Below, one piece after another: positions 51,303-61,305 of a stretch of 64,000 nt of DNA. The stretch's first letter is position 1. The number at the start of each line of letters is the position of its first letter. Below the pieces are notes generated by a model. That model searched no databases. It saw nothing but the letters and a program-made list of their open reading frames with translations, and had not been told where the DNA came from. A program made the translations under genes and the position numbers. This DNA is from CAWDZK01 sp963807005. GTDB lineage: Bacteria > Actinomycetota > Actinomycetes > JACCUZ01. The stretch covers positions 62,001-126,000 of the forward strand of contig CAWDZK010000005.1 of the NCBI GenBank assembly GCA_963807005.1, written 5' to 3'.

Positions 51303-54300
51303 TCAGCGTGCGGGGTCGTCAAGGTCGGGACCGGCGTCAGGGTCGACGTCGGCAGGGGCGGAGCCGCGGCCACGCTCCACACCGGCTCGGAAGCCGGCGA
51401 GCATGCCCCGCACCTCGGCGGCCGACCGGGTCCGGGCCGGGGGAGCCGGAGGCGGCGGCACGGCGGCATCGGTCACCGGCTTCGGCGTGCGGCGGGTCAG
51501 ACCGCCGGCGTCGGCAGCCGGGTCGGGGGCCGCGGCCGGCGTGAAGGACGGCTCGTAGAGGCCGCGCAGCTCGGACAGCGCCGACGTGTGGAGGTCGGCC
51601 CGCGAGGCCACCCCGTCCAGCTCGGCAGCGGGCCGCGCCGGGCGGACCGGGTCCACGGTCGGTTCCGGGGCTTGCCGTGGCGGGGCGTCCTCGGTCGGAG
51701 CCGGCCGCGCGGGCAGGTGCGGGCCGAGCAGGTCGTCGGCGAGCGCACCCCGCACCGGCAGGGCCGGTCCGGCCACCGCGGTGGGCGCGACCGGCGCAGC
51801 GGCCGCCGGGGCGGGGGACACGAGGCCGGTGGCGACGGGTGCCGACGGCACCGGGTCGACGGTCGGCGCCGACGAGACCGGGGGGGCGACCGGCGCCGAC
51901 GGCCGGGCAGCGTGGGGCTGCGGGGTGGCCGGGACCGGCGTGGGCCGGCGGTGGCGACCGAACATGCCGCTGCCCCGGGCGGGCGCACTGGGCAGGATGT
52001 CGACGGCCTTGGCGTAGACGACCGGAGCGGGCGCCGGCTCAGGCTCGGGCTCGGGCTCCGGCTCGGGCAGGACCTCGGCCGCAGGCTCGACCTCGACGCC
52101 TCTGGACGGCTCGACCGAGTCGACCTCGGCCACCCGCCCCATCTCGTCGTCCGCAGACGGCTCGACCGGCAGGACCGCGGTCTCCGGCTGGACCTCGACC
52201 TCGACCGCAGCGACTGGCTGGGCGACGTCGAGCGGAACGACGTCGGCAGGCGCGTCGGCGGTCGGCTCCGGCAACGCCTCGACCTCGGCCACCGGCTCAA
52301 CGGTCTCCTCGGTGGGCTCGACCTGATCGTTCGGCTCGTTCGGCTCGTTCGGCCGGCTCGGCCCGTTCGTCGTCGAGGAGGTCCCCGGGACGGACGATGC
52401 GCTCCGGCGACCGAACCGGCGCCGCCGCTTGGGCCGGTCGCTGTCCGACGCAGGATCGAGCGTGTCGGCCGCGGGAGCCGGCGGCGTCTCGACGTGGTCG
52501 ACGTGCTCGACGGACTGGCCGGGCTCGACGGGCTCGACGGGCTCGACCGGCGCGCCGAGGTCGCCCTGCTCGCCGTGGTCGGCGTCCTCGGCCGGTGTGG
52601 GCAGCGGCAGGTGCACCGGGACCATCGCGACCTCGAGCTCGACCGACGACTCGTCGTCCGGAACCTCGACGTCGAGCAGCTCGACCCGGGAACCGTCGTC
52701 GGCGCCGTCGTCCACAGAACCGTCGTCGACAGCACCGTCGACAGAACCGCCGTCGACCAGGCTGTCCGGCGTCCCGCCGACGGGTTCGCCGGTCGAGGGC
52801 GTTCGTGACCAGCGCGCGAACAGTCCGCGGCGTGCCGGTGGCACTGCCTCGTCCGGGTCGGACGCACCCTCGACCGGGCCGCCCGCAGCCGGTGCCGGGG
52901 CCGCCACGGCGTCCTCGACGAGCGGCGGCTGCGCGGACCACGTCGGCAAGCGGCGCGACGTCGGCCGTCGCGGCCGAGGCTGTCGCCGGCTGGACCGCGT
53001 CGGTGTCGACCGGCGCGACGGAGGACCGGCGGCTCGGGAGTGCCGTCCCGCTGGACGCCAGGTCGGGCACCATGGCCGCACCCGTCTGCACCGGCGGCGG
53101 GTACGGCAGGCCGGCGCTGACGTGCACGGGCTCCTGCCCGGACTCCTGCCTGGATTCCTGCCCGGACGACGGCGGCTCGACAGCGGTGTCGCGGTCGGCG
53201 CCGGGGCCGACGGCCCCGAGCGGCGCGGTGGCCGCACTGGTCCTCCTGTGCCGGCGGGGCAGCGGGCATGCCGTCGAAGGCACTTGCCGGGAGTGCGATC
53301 GAGACCACGAGGCCGGCCGACCGGCCGCGGCGCAGCACGACCGAGGCGCCCAGGCGGGCGGCGAGCCGGCCCACGACGAACAGCCCCAGCCGCTGCGACA
53401 CCGCGATCTCGGCCACCGGCGGATGGGCGATCTTCTCGTTGGCCTCGGCGACCTCTTCGTCGGACATGCCCAGGCCGTAGTCCGTGACGGTCAGGTCCAC
53501 ACCGTGTCCGGTCACCGAGGCGGAGACCACCACCCGGGTCTCCGGGTTGGAGAAGTGCGTCGCGTTCTCGAGCAGCTCGGCCAGCAGGTGAGCGACGGTC
53601 AGCGCGTGCCGGCCGGAGACGTGCGGGTCCTCGGACATCGACAGGTCGATCCGGTCGTACGCCTCGATCTCGCCCACGGCTGTCCGGATGACGTCCGACA
53701 GCGGCAGCGACCGGCGCAGCCGGCGGGTCGAGTCGATGCCGGCGAGGACGAGCAGGCTCTCGGCGTTGCGGCGCATCCGGGTCGCGAGGTGGTCCAGCGT
53801 GTACAGGCTGGCGAGGACGTCGGCGTCCTCCTCGCGGGACTCCATCTGGTCCAGCTGCGAGAGCTGGCGCCCGAGCAGCACCTGGTTGCGTCGCGCGACG
53901 TTGACGAACATCTCCGCGATGCTGGCGCGGAGCGCGGCCTGCTCCTTGGCGACCTCGACGGTCACGTCGTTGACGGTGTTGAACGCCTCGGCGAGGCGAC
54001 CGATCTCGTCGGTGGACTCCACCGGGATCGGCTCGACGACCACACCTGGCCCCTCGCCGGGGATCTGCATCCGCTCGACCATGCGCGGCAGCTCGTCGCC
54101 GATCTCTCCTGCGGCGACGGTGAGGCGGCGCAACGGGCGGGTGATCCGGCGGGCCAGGTTGACGGCGAGCAGGAGGGCCAGCAGCAGGCCCAGCACGGCG
54201 CCGACGACGAGCAGCAGCGTGCGCTGCTCCTGGCTGCCCTGGGTGTGGGCGGCCAGGATGGCGATGCCGCTGACCACGTCGGACTCGGTGTCGGTCATCG

Positions 54301-55144
54301 GACCGATCCGGGAGTTGGCCGCGCCGACCCACTCCACCGACCGGCCGTAGTCGGGCCCCTTGCCCTTGAGCAGGTCGGTGAGGTTGCGCCGGACCTTGTC
54401 GATCTCGGTGTTCTGGGCGGAGGCGAGCGCGTCCGACAGGGTCGCGAAGGCGGCCGGCGGGGCGCTGCGCTGGAAGTCGGCGAGCGAGCTGCGCTGTTGC
54501 GACACGAGCGCGGCGGCCTGGGCGAAGTCGGCTTCGGTCATGGTGCCGCGCAGCAGGGCGGTCTCGACGATGTCGCGCTCGTGCGACGCGTACTCGATGG
54601 CGGTGGAGACCGCCTCGTAGGCCTGCAGCCGCTGGGCGAGCGCCGGCGTGCCGGACGACGCGAGGACCCCCGGCAGGTCGAGGTCGGTCCGGATGACCTT
54701 CGAGTAGAAGACGTCGGTCTCGGTCGTGAAGAACCGGCCGGCATCGACCGACCGGCGCGCACCGGCGATCTCGCCGTGGCCGGCTGTCGACCGGGCGACG
54801 CCGGCCTGGACGGCGGCGGACATCGCCGCGACCGGCGACTCGGCCACCAGCCGGCGCAGGGTCCTCAGCTGCTGGTCGGTGAACTGACGCTGACCCTTCA
54901 TCCGGGCCCGGTTGCCGGAGGCCGGGTCCTGCAGGTAGCTGAGGGTGGCGCTGCGCTCCTCCTGGAGGGAGTGCACCACCCGGTTCACCTGGACGGCCAC
55001 GTCCGTGAGGGCGTGCACCTGCCCGGCCTGCCGGGCAGCGCTCACCTGGCCGCCGACGAGAAGGGTGGTCACCACGACGAGCAGAAGGGTCGGGATGGCG
55101 AGGACAGCGAGGAGCTTGGCGCGCACCCCAGCGTCACGAAGCAT
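51303..55144 (-). pseudogene. cvnA: conservon sensor histidine-kinase-like protein, frame broken twice in its C-terminal linker
   Basis: ATG 55144 follows GGAGGG. The reliable N-terminal 640 residues contain a TM helix, a NIT nitrate/nitrite-sensing-like domain (VHSLQEERSATLSYLQDP), a second TM (about 300-325), HAMP, and a HATPase domain (ELLENATHFSNPETRV, DYGLGMSDEE, SQRLGLFVVGRLA). After PAAPPAQEDQ, near 53232, the frame shifts by one extra base into AATAPLGAVGPGADRD. Near 52940 it shifts again into SAQPPLVEDAVAAP, then stays open to TGA 51303. The tail is Pro/Ala/Glu-rich with no domain. The kinase core and the rest of the operon are intact, so loss of function is uncertain. Confidence 0.85.
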
Positions 55145-55268
55145 GGATGACCCTCCACCGATCCGCGGGTAACGAGATGGCCGACAGGGACTGCTTCGGA
55201 CCACTTTGGGGATTTCTTGAGGACCGGTCGGCGAGTCGTCTGGCCCGAAGTGCCTAGGCTGGTGGACC

Positions 55269-56250
55269 ATGCGCGCCGTCGTCGTCACCCGGCCGGGCGG
55301 CCCGGAGGTCCTCGCGTGGCAGGTGGTCGACGATCCGGCCGCCCCCACGACGGGCGAGGTGCTGGTCGAGGTGGCCGCAAGCGCCGTGAACCGGGCCGAC
55401 CTGCTGCAGCGGCAGGGGCACTACGACCCGCCCCCCGGCTCGTCGCCGTACCCCGGCCTGGAGTGCTCCGGGCGGATCACCGCCGTCGGGACGGACGTCA
55501 CCGGGTGGTCAGTGGGTGACGAGGTCTGCGCCCTGCTCACCGGCGGCGGGTACGCCGAGCAGGTGGCGGTCCCGGCCGGGCAGCTGCTGCCGGTGCCCGA
55601 GGGTGTCGGCCTGGTCGACGCGGCGGCGCTGCCCGAGGTGGCCTGCACCGTGTGGTCCAACGTCTTCATGCTCGCCGGGCTCCGGCCGGGCGAGACCCTG
55701 CTGGTGCACGGGGGCGCCTCGGGCATCGGCACCTTCGCGGTGCAGCTCGCGGTCGCGGCCGGTGCCCGGGTGGCGGTGACCGCGGGTTCCGCGGCCAGGC
55801 TGGACCGCTGCCGGGAGCTGGGGGCCGAGATCCTCGTGAACTACCGGGACCAGGACTTCGTCGCGGCGGTCCGCGAGGCGACCGACGGCCACGGCGCCGA
55901 CGTCGTACTGGACAACATGGGGGCGAAGTACCTCGACCGGAACCTCGACGTGCTCGCCGTCAACGGCCGGCTGGCCAACATCGGCCTCCAGGGCGGCACC
56001 CGGGCCGAGCTGGACCTCGGCAAGCTGATGGCCCGCCGCGGTGCGGTGCTGTCCACCAGCCCTGCGTGCTCGTCCGCCGGAGGAGAAGGCGACCGTGGTC
56101 GCGTCCGTGCGGGAGAACGTGTGGCCGCAGATCGCGGCGGGCAGAGTCCGGCCGGTCGTCGACCGGGTGCTGCCGATGGCCGAGGCCGCCGAGGCGCACC
56201 GGGTCGTCGAGGCCGGCGAGCACGTCGGCAAGGTGCTGCTCACTCCCTGA
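55269..56250 (+). pseudogene. MDR quinone oxidoreductase (PIG3/QOR-like), one frameshift
   Basis: The frame from ATG 55269 encodes an NADPH:quinone reductase of the PIG3 type: GLECSGRITAVG, VHGGASGIGTFAVQLAVAAG as NADPH site, and NMGAKYLDRNLDVLAVNGRLANIGLQGG. At about 56062 an extra C in AGCCCTG displaces the frame. The true end, SLRARPPEEKATVVASVRENVWPQ to VGKVLLTP, continues in the next frame to TGA 56250. Without that base the protein is about 326 aa and complete. An assembly error or a very young pseudogene. It is divergent from cvnA and convergent with another MDR gene. Confidence 0.85.
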
Positions 56251-56328
56251 CCGACCCCGGCCCGGCGACCGCGGCGCCCCATGGACCACACCTTGCGTTC
56301 TGGCGAGCGGCCCGGGCGCGTGCGCACG

Positions 56329-57333
56329 TCAGGTCAGGTCGAGGACGACCTTGCCGACGCGAGCGGGCCCCGCGAGCCGCTCGTAGGCAGCCGTGGCGTC
56401 GGACAGCGGCAGCACGTCGTCGACGACGGGGGCCCAGCTGGCCCCCTCGACGTGCGCCAAGAGCGCGGCGAAGTCCCGCGGGCTGCCGATGGACGAGCCG
56501 AGCACCGACAGGTGCTGCCAGAACAGCGTGCCGATGTCGACCGAGCCGGTCGGGCCGGCGGTGCGGCCGACCGACACCAGCCGGCCACCACGGCGCAGGA
56601 CTGCGAGCAGGACCGGCCAGTCCGCCCCGGCCGTGTCCAGCACGAGGTCGGCCCCGCCCGGACCGACCGCCTCGCGGAGCTCGTCGGCGTAGCGGCTGGA
56701 GGTCCGCAGCACGACGGCGTCCGCCCCGAGCCGGGTCGCCGCGTCCGCCCGCGCGGCGGTGGAGGTCGTCGTCACGACCCGCGCACCCAGCGCAGCCGAG
56801 ATCTGCACGGCGATGCTGCCCACACCCGACGAGGCGGCCGTGATGACCACCGTGTCGCCGGCGGCGAGCCCGCCTCGTGTCACCAGTGCCCGCCACGCCG
56901 TGACTCCGGCGAGCGGAAGGCCGGCGGCCTGCTCCAGGCTCAGCCGAGCGGGACGCGGGTGCACGTTCTCAGCGGGGACCACGACCAGCTCCGCGTGCGT
57001 CCCCTGGGTCGGGTGCCCGAGGAGCTGGAACCCGTCCTGTGGCGCATCGTCACGAGGACCCCACCAGAGCACCGGGTCCACGAGCACGTCGTCGCCCACG
57101 TGCACACCGCTCACGCCGTCCCCGACTGCTGCCACGGTGCCCGCGGCGTCCGAGCCGATGACGGCGCGTCCGGGCAGGAGATGACGTTCGTCCACCCACA
57201 TCGCGTCGTTGCGGTTGAGCGCGGCACGGGTCACCCGGACGAGGACCCAGCCGGGTCGGACCGAGGGATCGGGCCACTCCCCGACGCTGACCGGCGACGC
57301 GGACGTCCGCGGGTCGAGGATGACTGCGCGCAT
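56329..57333 (-). CDS. zinc-independent MDR alcohol dehydrogenase/quinone reductase-like protein
   Basis: The 334-aa cytosolic protein has a GroES-like fold (RVTRAALNRNDAMWV), the NAD(P) site TAASSGVGSIAVQISAALGARV, and a C-terminal DVLPLSDATAAYERLAG that is standard for crotonyl-type MDRs. Structural zinc cysteines are absent. Unlike its neighbour at 55269-56250 it is intact, and the two are convergent rather than duplicates (their N termini differ). ATG 57333 (MRAVILDPRTSASPV). Substrate unknown. Confidence 0.87.
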   Translation of the reverse strand: MRAVILDPRTSASPVSVGEWPDPSVRPGWVLVRVTRAALNRNDAMWVDERHLLPGRAVIGSDAAGTVAAVGDGVSGVHVGDDVLVDPVLWWGPRDDAPQDGFQLLGHPTQGTHAELVVVPAENVHPRPARLSLEQAAGLPLAGVTAWRALVTRGGLAAGDTVVITAASSGVGSIAVQISAALGARVVTTTSTAARADAATRLGADAVVLRTSSRYADELREAVGPGGADLVLDTAGADWPVLLAVLRRGGRLVSVGRTAGPTGSVDIGTLFWQHLSVLGSSIGSPRDFAALLAHVEGASWAPVVDDVLPLSDATAAYERLAGPARVGKVVLDLT

Positions 57334-57684
57334 GGTGCTCCTACTCGAACAGCCCCGTGACCGTGCTGCCCTGCAACCAGCAGGCGCGTCGGACGATTCC
57401 CGCAGACGTCGGTGATGCATCAGACACCGGTCTTCAGCGGGACAACCGCAACCGCCGCGTTGTCGCCGGGAGAAGCAGCGGACGCAGCCCGAGGTCGCGC
57501 GTGGGTCGGCGCTTCGCGGGCCGTCGGGTGAGATGGCCAGCACGCTACAGCGGGTCCGACCGGCCGGGAGCACCTATCAAGCGACTCGCCGACCTCAAGA
57601 CCCGCACGTGCCGTCCTCGAGTCCGCGAGTAGGCATCTGCCGCCCACCCAGCACGATTGTTCGCCCAGTTGGCCAGGCGAGGCC
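57334..57684. other. 351-bp gap with no convincing gene
   Basis: Both strands are open in parts, but the frames lack a Shine-Dalgarno, recognisable domain or typical codon pattern. A short inverted repeat (TGCTG/CAGCA near 57364-57386) is all I see. The stretch is slightly less G/C-rich than its flanks. It should hold the promoter of the 56329-57333 gene. Confidence 0.5.
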
Positions 57685-58203
57685 CTACTTCTTGCCGCCG
57701 CAGGAAGCTGTGTCCCGTGCAGGGAACTTCTCGACATCCCCCTTGTCGAAGACATGGTGGTGGAACACGTGCAGGATCGCGGTGCGACCCCCGACATACT
57801 TCACCGGTCCGGACGCCGTGAAATGCACGGCGCCTTGCCCATCGGGTGGGACCTGGTCCGTGAAGACCAAGCGGTACGTCCACGTTCCGACAAGCGTCAG
57901 GTCGCCGTCGAAGAGATCCGCCGTGCCGCTGACCTGGACGCGGGCGTGGTTGCCCTGGTCGCCGAGGTCGGTGAAACGAACGACACCGTTCTCGATCCCG
58001 ATGCCGTGGACCGCCACCCCGGTACACGGATCGTCGAACTCCCACGGAGCCTGCACATCGACGAGAGTGAAGACGAACTGCTCCGCCTTCGCTGCCGCTG
58101 GCCCTACGCCCAGCGCCCCCATGAGAACCGCCAGCAGGCCGAGGCCGGTCAGCAGGCTGGGGCCGGTCAGCAGCCGGCGTCGGCACGGACTTGAAGGCTG
58201 CAT
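57685..58203 (-). CDS. small secreted protein of unknown function
   Basis: The 172-aa product starts at ATG 58203, seven nt after GGGAG, with a signal peptide (MQPSSPCRRRLLTGPSLLTG, then LLAVLMGALGVGPAAAKA, cleavage near residue 42). The mature part of about 130 residues is beta-rich (VRFTDLGDQGNHARVQVSG, DLTLVGTWTYRLVFTD) and ends with a His cluster HVFHHHVFDKGDVEKF and a terminal Cys; another Cys lies near the start of the mature part, so a disulphide is possible. I recognise no family. It resembles small actinobacterial exported lipocalin-like proteins only in general style. Confidence 0.72.
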   Translation of the reverse strand: MQPSSPCRRRLLTGPSLLTGLGLLAVLMGALGVGPAAAKAEQFVFTLVDVQAPWEFDDPCTGVAVHGIGIENGVVRFTDLGDQGNHARVQVSGTADLFDGDLTLVGTWTYRLVFTDQVPPDGQGAVHFTASGPVKYVGGRTAILHVFHHHVFDKGDVEKFPARDTASCGGKK

Positions 58204-58492
58204 CGCACGTCTCCCTGTGCTGGTCCCGTGACGCCCTGTTCGGCAGGACTCGAGGCCACGTCCACCGGCAACTTCGACTGCAAAGTAGACCGGACTTGTC
58301 CCCCGCGGTATGACCCGTGCGAGCCATTTCCTCGACGGCCACGGCACCGCTTGGTCGAGCGCTGGAGCATGAACGGTCCCGCGCTTGATTGAGCCGAGAC
58401 CGCGCACCAGCAGGCCGTCACCGTCGCGGCAAGGGGGCGCCGTCCGGCAGCAGCCGCGGTAGCCCGGCGACCGGTGTCCGTTCCGGCCGTGG

Positions 58493-59734
58493 TCAGCGCC
58501 CGGGCAGCAGGCGGTCCAGGGTCGCGGCCAGCTGGCTGGCGGCGATCCGGGCCAGCCGGATCTGGGTGAGGGTCCACGGTTCGGGCGCGGTCCGGTGCAG
58601 GGCCAGCGCGCCCAGGCTGGATCCCCGGGTGATCACGGGGACCAGGAGGAGCGCGGCGAACCCAGCGGCACGCAGCTGGTCGACGCTGCGCGGCTCGGCC
58701 CGCGGATCGGTGACCAGCACCTGTGCCGCCCGACGGGAGTCGAGGACCCACCGCAGGAGCGGCTCGTCCTCGAGCGAGCGGACCGGCCCGGTGAGCCAGG
58801 TGTGGTGGCTGAGCTGCTCGGTCTGCCGCCCGTCGGCGTGCAGCAGCTCGATGACGACGTCGTCGGCGTCGATCAGCCGGCTCATCGCACTCACCGCGTG
58901 GTGGACGTCCTCCAGGTCCTCGGCCTCGCTGAACCGGTCGGCGAGCCGCTCGAGCAGCACCATGTCGTCCATCTTCAGCGAGCGTTTCGGGGTGCCGCTG
59001 AGCGCCTCGCGGTGCACCTCGGCCGCCTGCCGGACCGCCTCTTCGGGCAGGCTGGTCCAGGTCGGCGCGGCCGGCCCGAAGAAGAAGCCCTGGCCGTAGG
59101 TCACGTCCAGCTCGGCGACCACCTGCAGCGTTTCCGGGTCCTCGATGCCCTCCGCGCAGACCGCCGCACCGCTGCGCACCCCGAACTGCACCAGGCTCTC
59201 CACCATCGTCCGGGCGACCGGGTCGCTCGCCAGCGCCACGGTGAGCGAACGGTCCAGCTTGAGCAGCTCCGGGCGCAGCACGACCAGGCGCTCCAGCCCG
59301 GCGTAGCCCGAGCCGACGTCGTCGATGGCCAGGCGGGCCCCACGAGCCCGCAGCCAGCCGCCGATCTCGGTCATCACCGGGGTGGTGACGTACTGCGCCT
59401 CGGTGATCTCGACGGTGATGCCGGTCAGGTCCCGGTCGAGAGCCGTGCGGACCGAGGGCGCGCTCATCGCCCGCGGGCTGACGTTCACCGCCAGGTAGCA
59501 GCCGCTCGGCCGGCCGGGCAGCGCCAGCGCGGCGTCGATCGCGGCGGCCTCGACCTCCGGGCCCGATCCGCGGGCCCAGGCGCGGGCCAGCTCGGCCTCG
59601 GTCGAGGCATGGGCGTCGGGGAACCGGGCCAATGCCTCGTAGCCGGCGACGGTGCCGGTGGTGAGCGCGACGATCGGCTGCACCCAGGCCACCAGACCCG
59701 GCAGCTCGGTCCGGGTCGCGGGAGCCCCGGTCAT
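58493..59734 (-). CDS. EAL-GAF protein, c-di-GMP phosphodiesterase-like
   Basis: The 413-aa cytosolic protein has an EAL domain (about residues 12-250, EAL at 33-35) and a GAF domain (about 268-408), in reverse order to usual sensor-output. There is no GGDEF. The loop-6 motif is DDVGSGYAG instead of DDFGTGYS, but EGIEDPE and QGFFFGP fit. The protein may be a weak phosphodiesterase or a c-di-GMP receptor. ATG 59734 is used; GTG 59746 is an alternative. It is the third c-di-GMP protein in the window and is divergent from padR. Confidence 0.85.
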   Translation of the reverse strand: MTGAPATRTELPGLVAWVQPIVALTTGTVAGYEALARFPDAHASTEAELARAWARGSGPEVEAAAIDAALALPGRPSGCYLAVNVSPRAMSAPSVRTALDRDLTGITVEITEAQYVTTPVMTEIGGWLRARGARLAIDDVGSGYAGLERLVVLRPELLKLDRSLTVALASDPVARTMVESLVQFGVRSGAAVCAEGIEDPETLQVVAELDVTYGQGFFFGPAAPTWTSLPEEAVRQAAEVHREALSGTPKRSLKMDDMVLLERLADRFSEAEDLEDVHHAVSAMSRLIDADDVVIELLHADGRQTEQLSHHTWLTGPVRSLEDEPLLRWVLDSRRAAQVLVTDPRAEPRSVDQLRAAGFAALLLVPVITRGSSLGALALHRTAPEPWTLTQIRLARIAASQLAATLDRLLPGR

Positions 59735-59911
59735 GCTGCGGGCCACGAAGGGACCGGTCGGTGACTCAGGACGGTCCCTCCTCGGTCGGTCACGGTGCCC
59801 CGGCGTGCCCTCCGAAGGTCGGCAGGACGGCAGGGGCGCCGAAGGACCGTTCACCCGAACGGAGCAGTGCGGCCGGGCTGGCCCGCGCCTCAGCGAGCGT
59901 CCACAGCGTGC

Positions 59912-59958
59912 TTGACGACCCTGCCCATACCCGGTATACATACCGCGTATCCAGTACC
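59912..59958 (+). promoter_or_regulatory. padR promoter with overlapping inverted repeats
   Basis: TTGACG (59912-59917) and TATACA (59935-59940) are 17 bp apart. The -10 lies within GGTAT-AC-ATACC (59933-59944). Beyond it come ATAC-CGC-GTAT and GTACC-GCGTA-GGTAC, three short dyads in a row that suit autoregulation by a PadR dimer. Confidence 0.7.
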
Positions 59959-59998
59959 GCGTAGGTACTCCGACGCTGCGTCCCGGGGGTTCCCGCCG

Positions 59999-60583
59999 AT
60001 GTCCATCCGCCAAGGCCTGCTGGCCCTGCTCGAGCAGGAGCCGATGTACGGCTACCAGCTGCGCGCCGAGTTCGAGACCCGTACCGGGGCCACCTGGCCC
60101 CTGAACGTCGGGCAGGTCTACACCACCCTGGCCCGGCTGGAGCGGGACGGCCTGGTCGAGCCGGCCGGGGCCGACGACGACGGGCACGCCGTCTACCGGA
60201 TCACCGACGCCGGCCGGGCCGAGGTCGCGACCTGGTTCAGCACCCCGGTGAGCCGGACCTCGCCGCCCCGGGACGAGCTCGCGATCAAGCTGGCGATGGC
60301 GGTGACGGTGCCCGGCGTCGACGTCCGGGCCGTCGTCCAGGGCCAGCGCAGCGCCACGATCCGCGCCCTGCAGGACTACACCCGGCTCAAGGCCCGGGCG
60401 GGAGTGCCCATGGCCGGGCCGGACCTCGCCTGGGTGCTCGTCCTCGACTCGCTGGTCTTCGCCGCGGAGGCCGAGATCAGGTGGCTGGACCACTGCGAGT
60501 CCCGGCTCGCGCGGGCCGCCGCCGGGCAACCGGCCACCGACCGGGCCTCGCTTCCCGCCGACCCCGAAGGGGCGCTCCGATGA
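59999..60583 (+). CDS. PadR-family transcriptional regulator
   Basis: The 194-aa protein has the PadR winged helix (MSIRQGLLALLEQEPMYGYQL, then WPLNVGQVYTTLARLERDGLV) and a C-terminal helical dimerisation arm with EIRWLDHCESRLARA. PadR repressors often control adjacent ABC exporters and respond to drugs or lipids. ATG 59999 is preceded by a purine-poor stretch; the strong promoter at 59912-59940 is 59 nt upstream of it. The stop overlaps the ABC gene (ATGA), and the dyads on its promoter suggest autorepression. Confidence 0.88.
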   Translation: MSIRQGLLALLEQEPMYGYQLRAEFETRTGATWPLNVGQVYTTLARLERDGLVEPAGADDDGHAVYRITDAGRAEVATWFSTPVSRTSPPRDELAIKLAMAVTVPGVDVRAVVQGQRSATIRALQDYTRLKARAGVPMAGPDLAWVLVLDSLVFAAEAEIRWLDHCESRLARAAAGQPATDRASLPADPEGALR

Positions 60584-61305
60584 CCGCCGTCCTGCAGATC
60601 ACCGACCTCACCCGGGTGCACGGTCACGGCCCGAGCGCCGTGCACGCGCTGCGCGGGGTCAGCCTGGCCGTCGCGGCGGGCGAGCTGGTCGCGGTGATGG
60701 GGCCGTCCGGCTCCGGCAAGTCGACCCTGCTCACGTGCGCCGGCGGCCTGGACTCGCCGACCAGCGGCACGGTCACCGTCGAGGGCACCGTCCTCGGGTC
60801 GCTGACCCGGACGGACCTGGCCCGCCTGCGCCGGCGCTCGATCGGCTACGTGTTCCAGGACTTCAACCTCCTCCCCGCCCTGACCGCCGCGGAGAACGTC
60901 TCCCTCCCCCGCGAGCTGGACGGCGAGTCGACCCGCGCGGCGCGGCGGCTGGCGCTGGCCGCGCTCGCGGAGGTCGGGATCGCCGACCTCGCCGACCGCT
61001 TCCCCGACGACATGTCCGGCGGCCAGCAGCAGCGGGTCGCGATCGCCCGGGCCATCGTCGGCGACCGCCGCCTGGTGCTGGCCGACGAGCCGACCGGCGC
61101 GCTGGACACCGAGACCGGCGAGCAGGTCCTGCGGCTGCTGCGTGCCCGGTGCGACGCCGGTGCGGCCGGTGTCCTCGTCACGCACGAGGCCCGGCACGCG
61201 GCCTGGGCCGACCGGGTCGTGTTCCTCCGCGACGGCCTTGCGGTGGACGAGACCGGACGCGTCGACGCGGTCGAGTCGCTGCTCGACGCGGGAACCGGCC
61301 GATGA
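60580..61305 (+). CDS. ABC transporter ATP-binding protein, MacB/LolD type
   Basis: The 241-aa single ABC domain has GPSGSGKSTLL (Walker A), FQDFNLLPALTAAENV (Q-loop and the family's typical NLLP sequence), MSGGQQQRVAIARAIVG and LADEPTGALD. It belongs to the MacB/FtsE/LolD group that acts with FtsX-type permeases in mechanotransmission or export rather than import. It overlaps padR and the permease by 4 nt (ATGA at both ends). Substrate unknown. Confidence 0.92.
   Translation: MTAVLQITDLTRVHGHGPSAVHALRGVSLAVAAGELVAVMGPSGSGKSTLLTCAGGLDSPTSGTVTVEGTVLGSLTRTDLARLRRRSIGYVFQDFNLLPALTAAENVSLPRELDGESTRAARRLALAALAEVGIADLADRFPDDMSGGQQQRVAIARAIVGDRRLVLADEPTGALDTETGEQVLRLLRARCDAGAAGVLVTHEARHAAWADRVVFLRDGLAVDETGRVDAVESLLDAGTGR

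Noticed and set aside
57420..57797. Possible 125-codon minus-strand gene upstream of the secreted protein
   Set aside because: It overlaps the 57685-58203 gene in another frame and lacks a start signal or domain.
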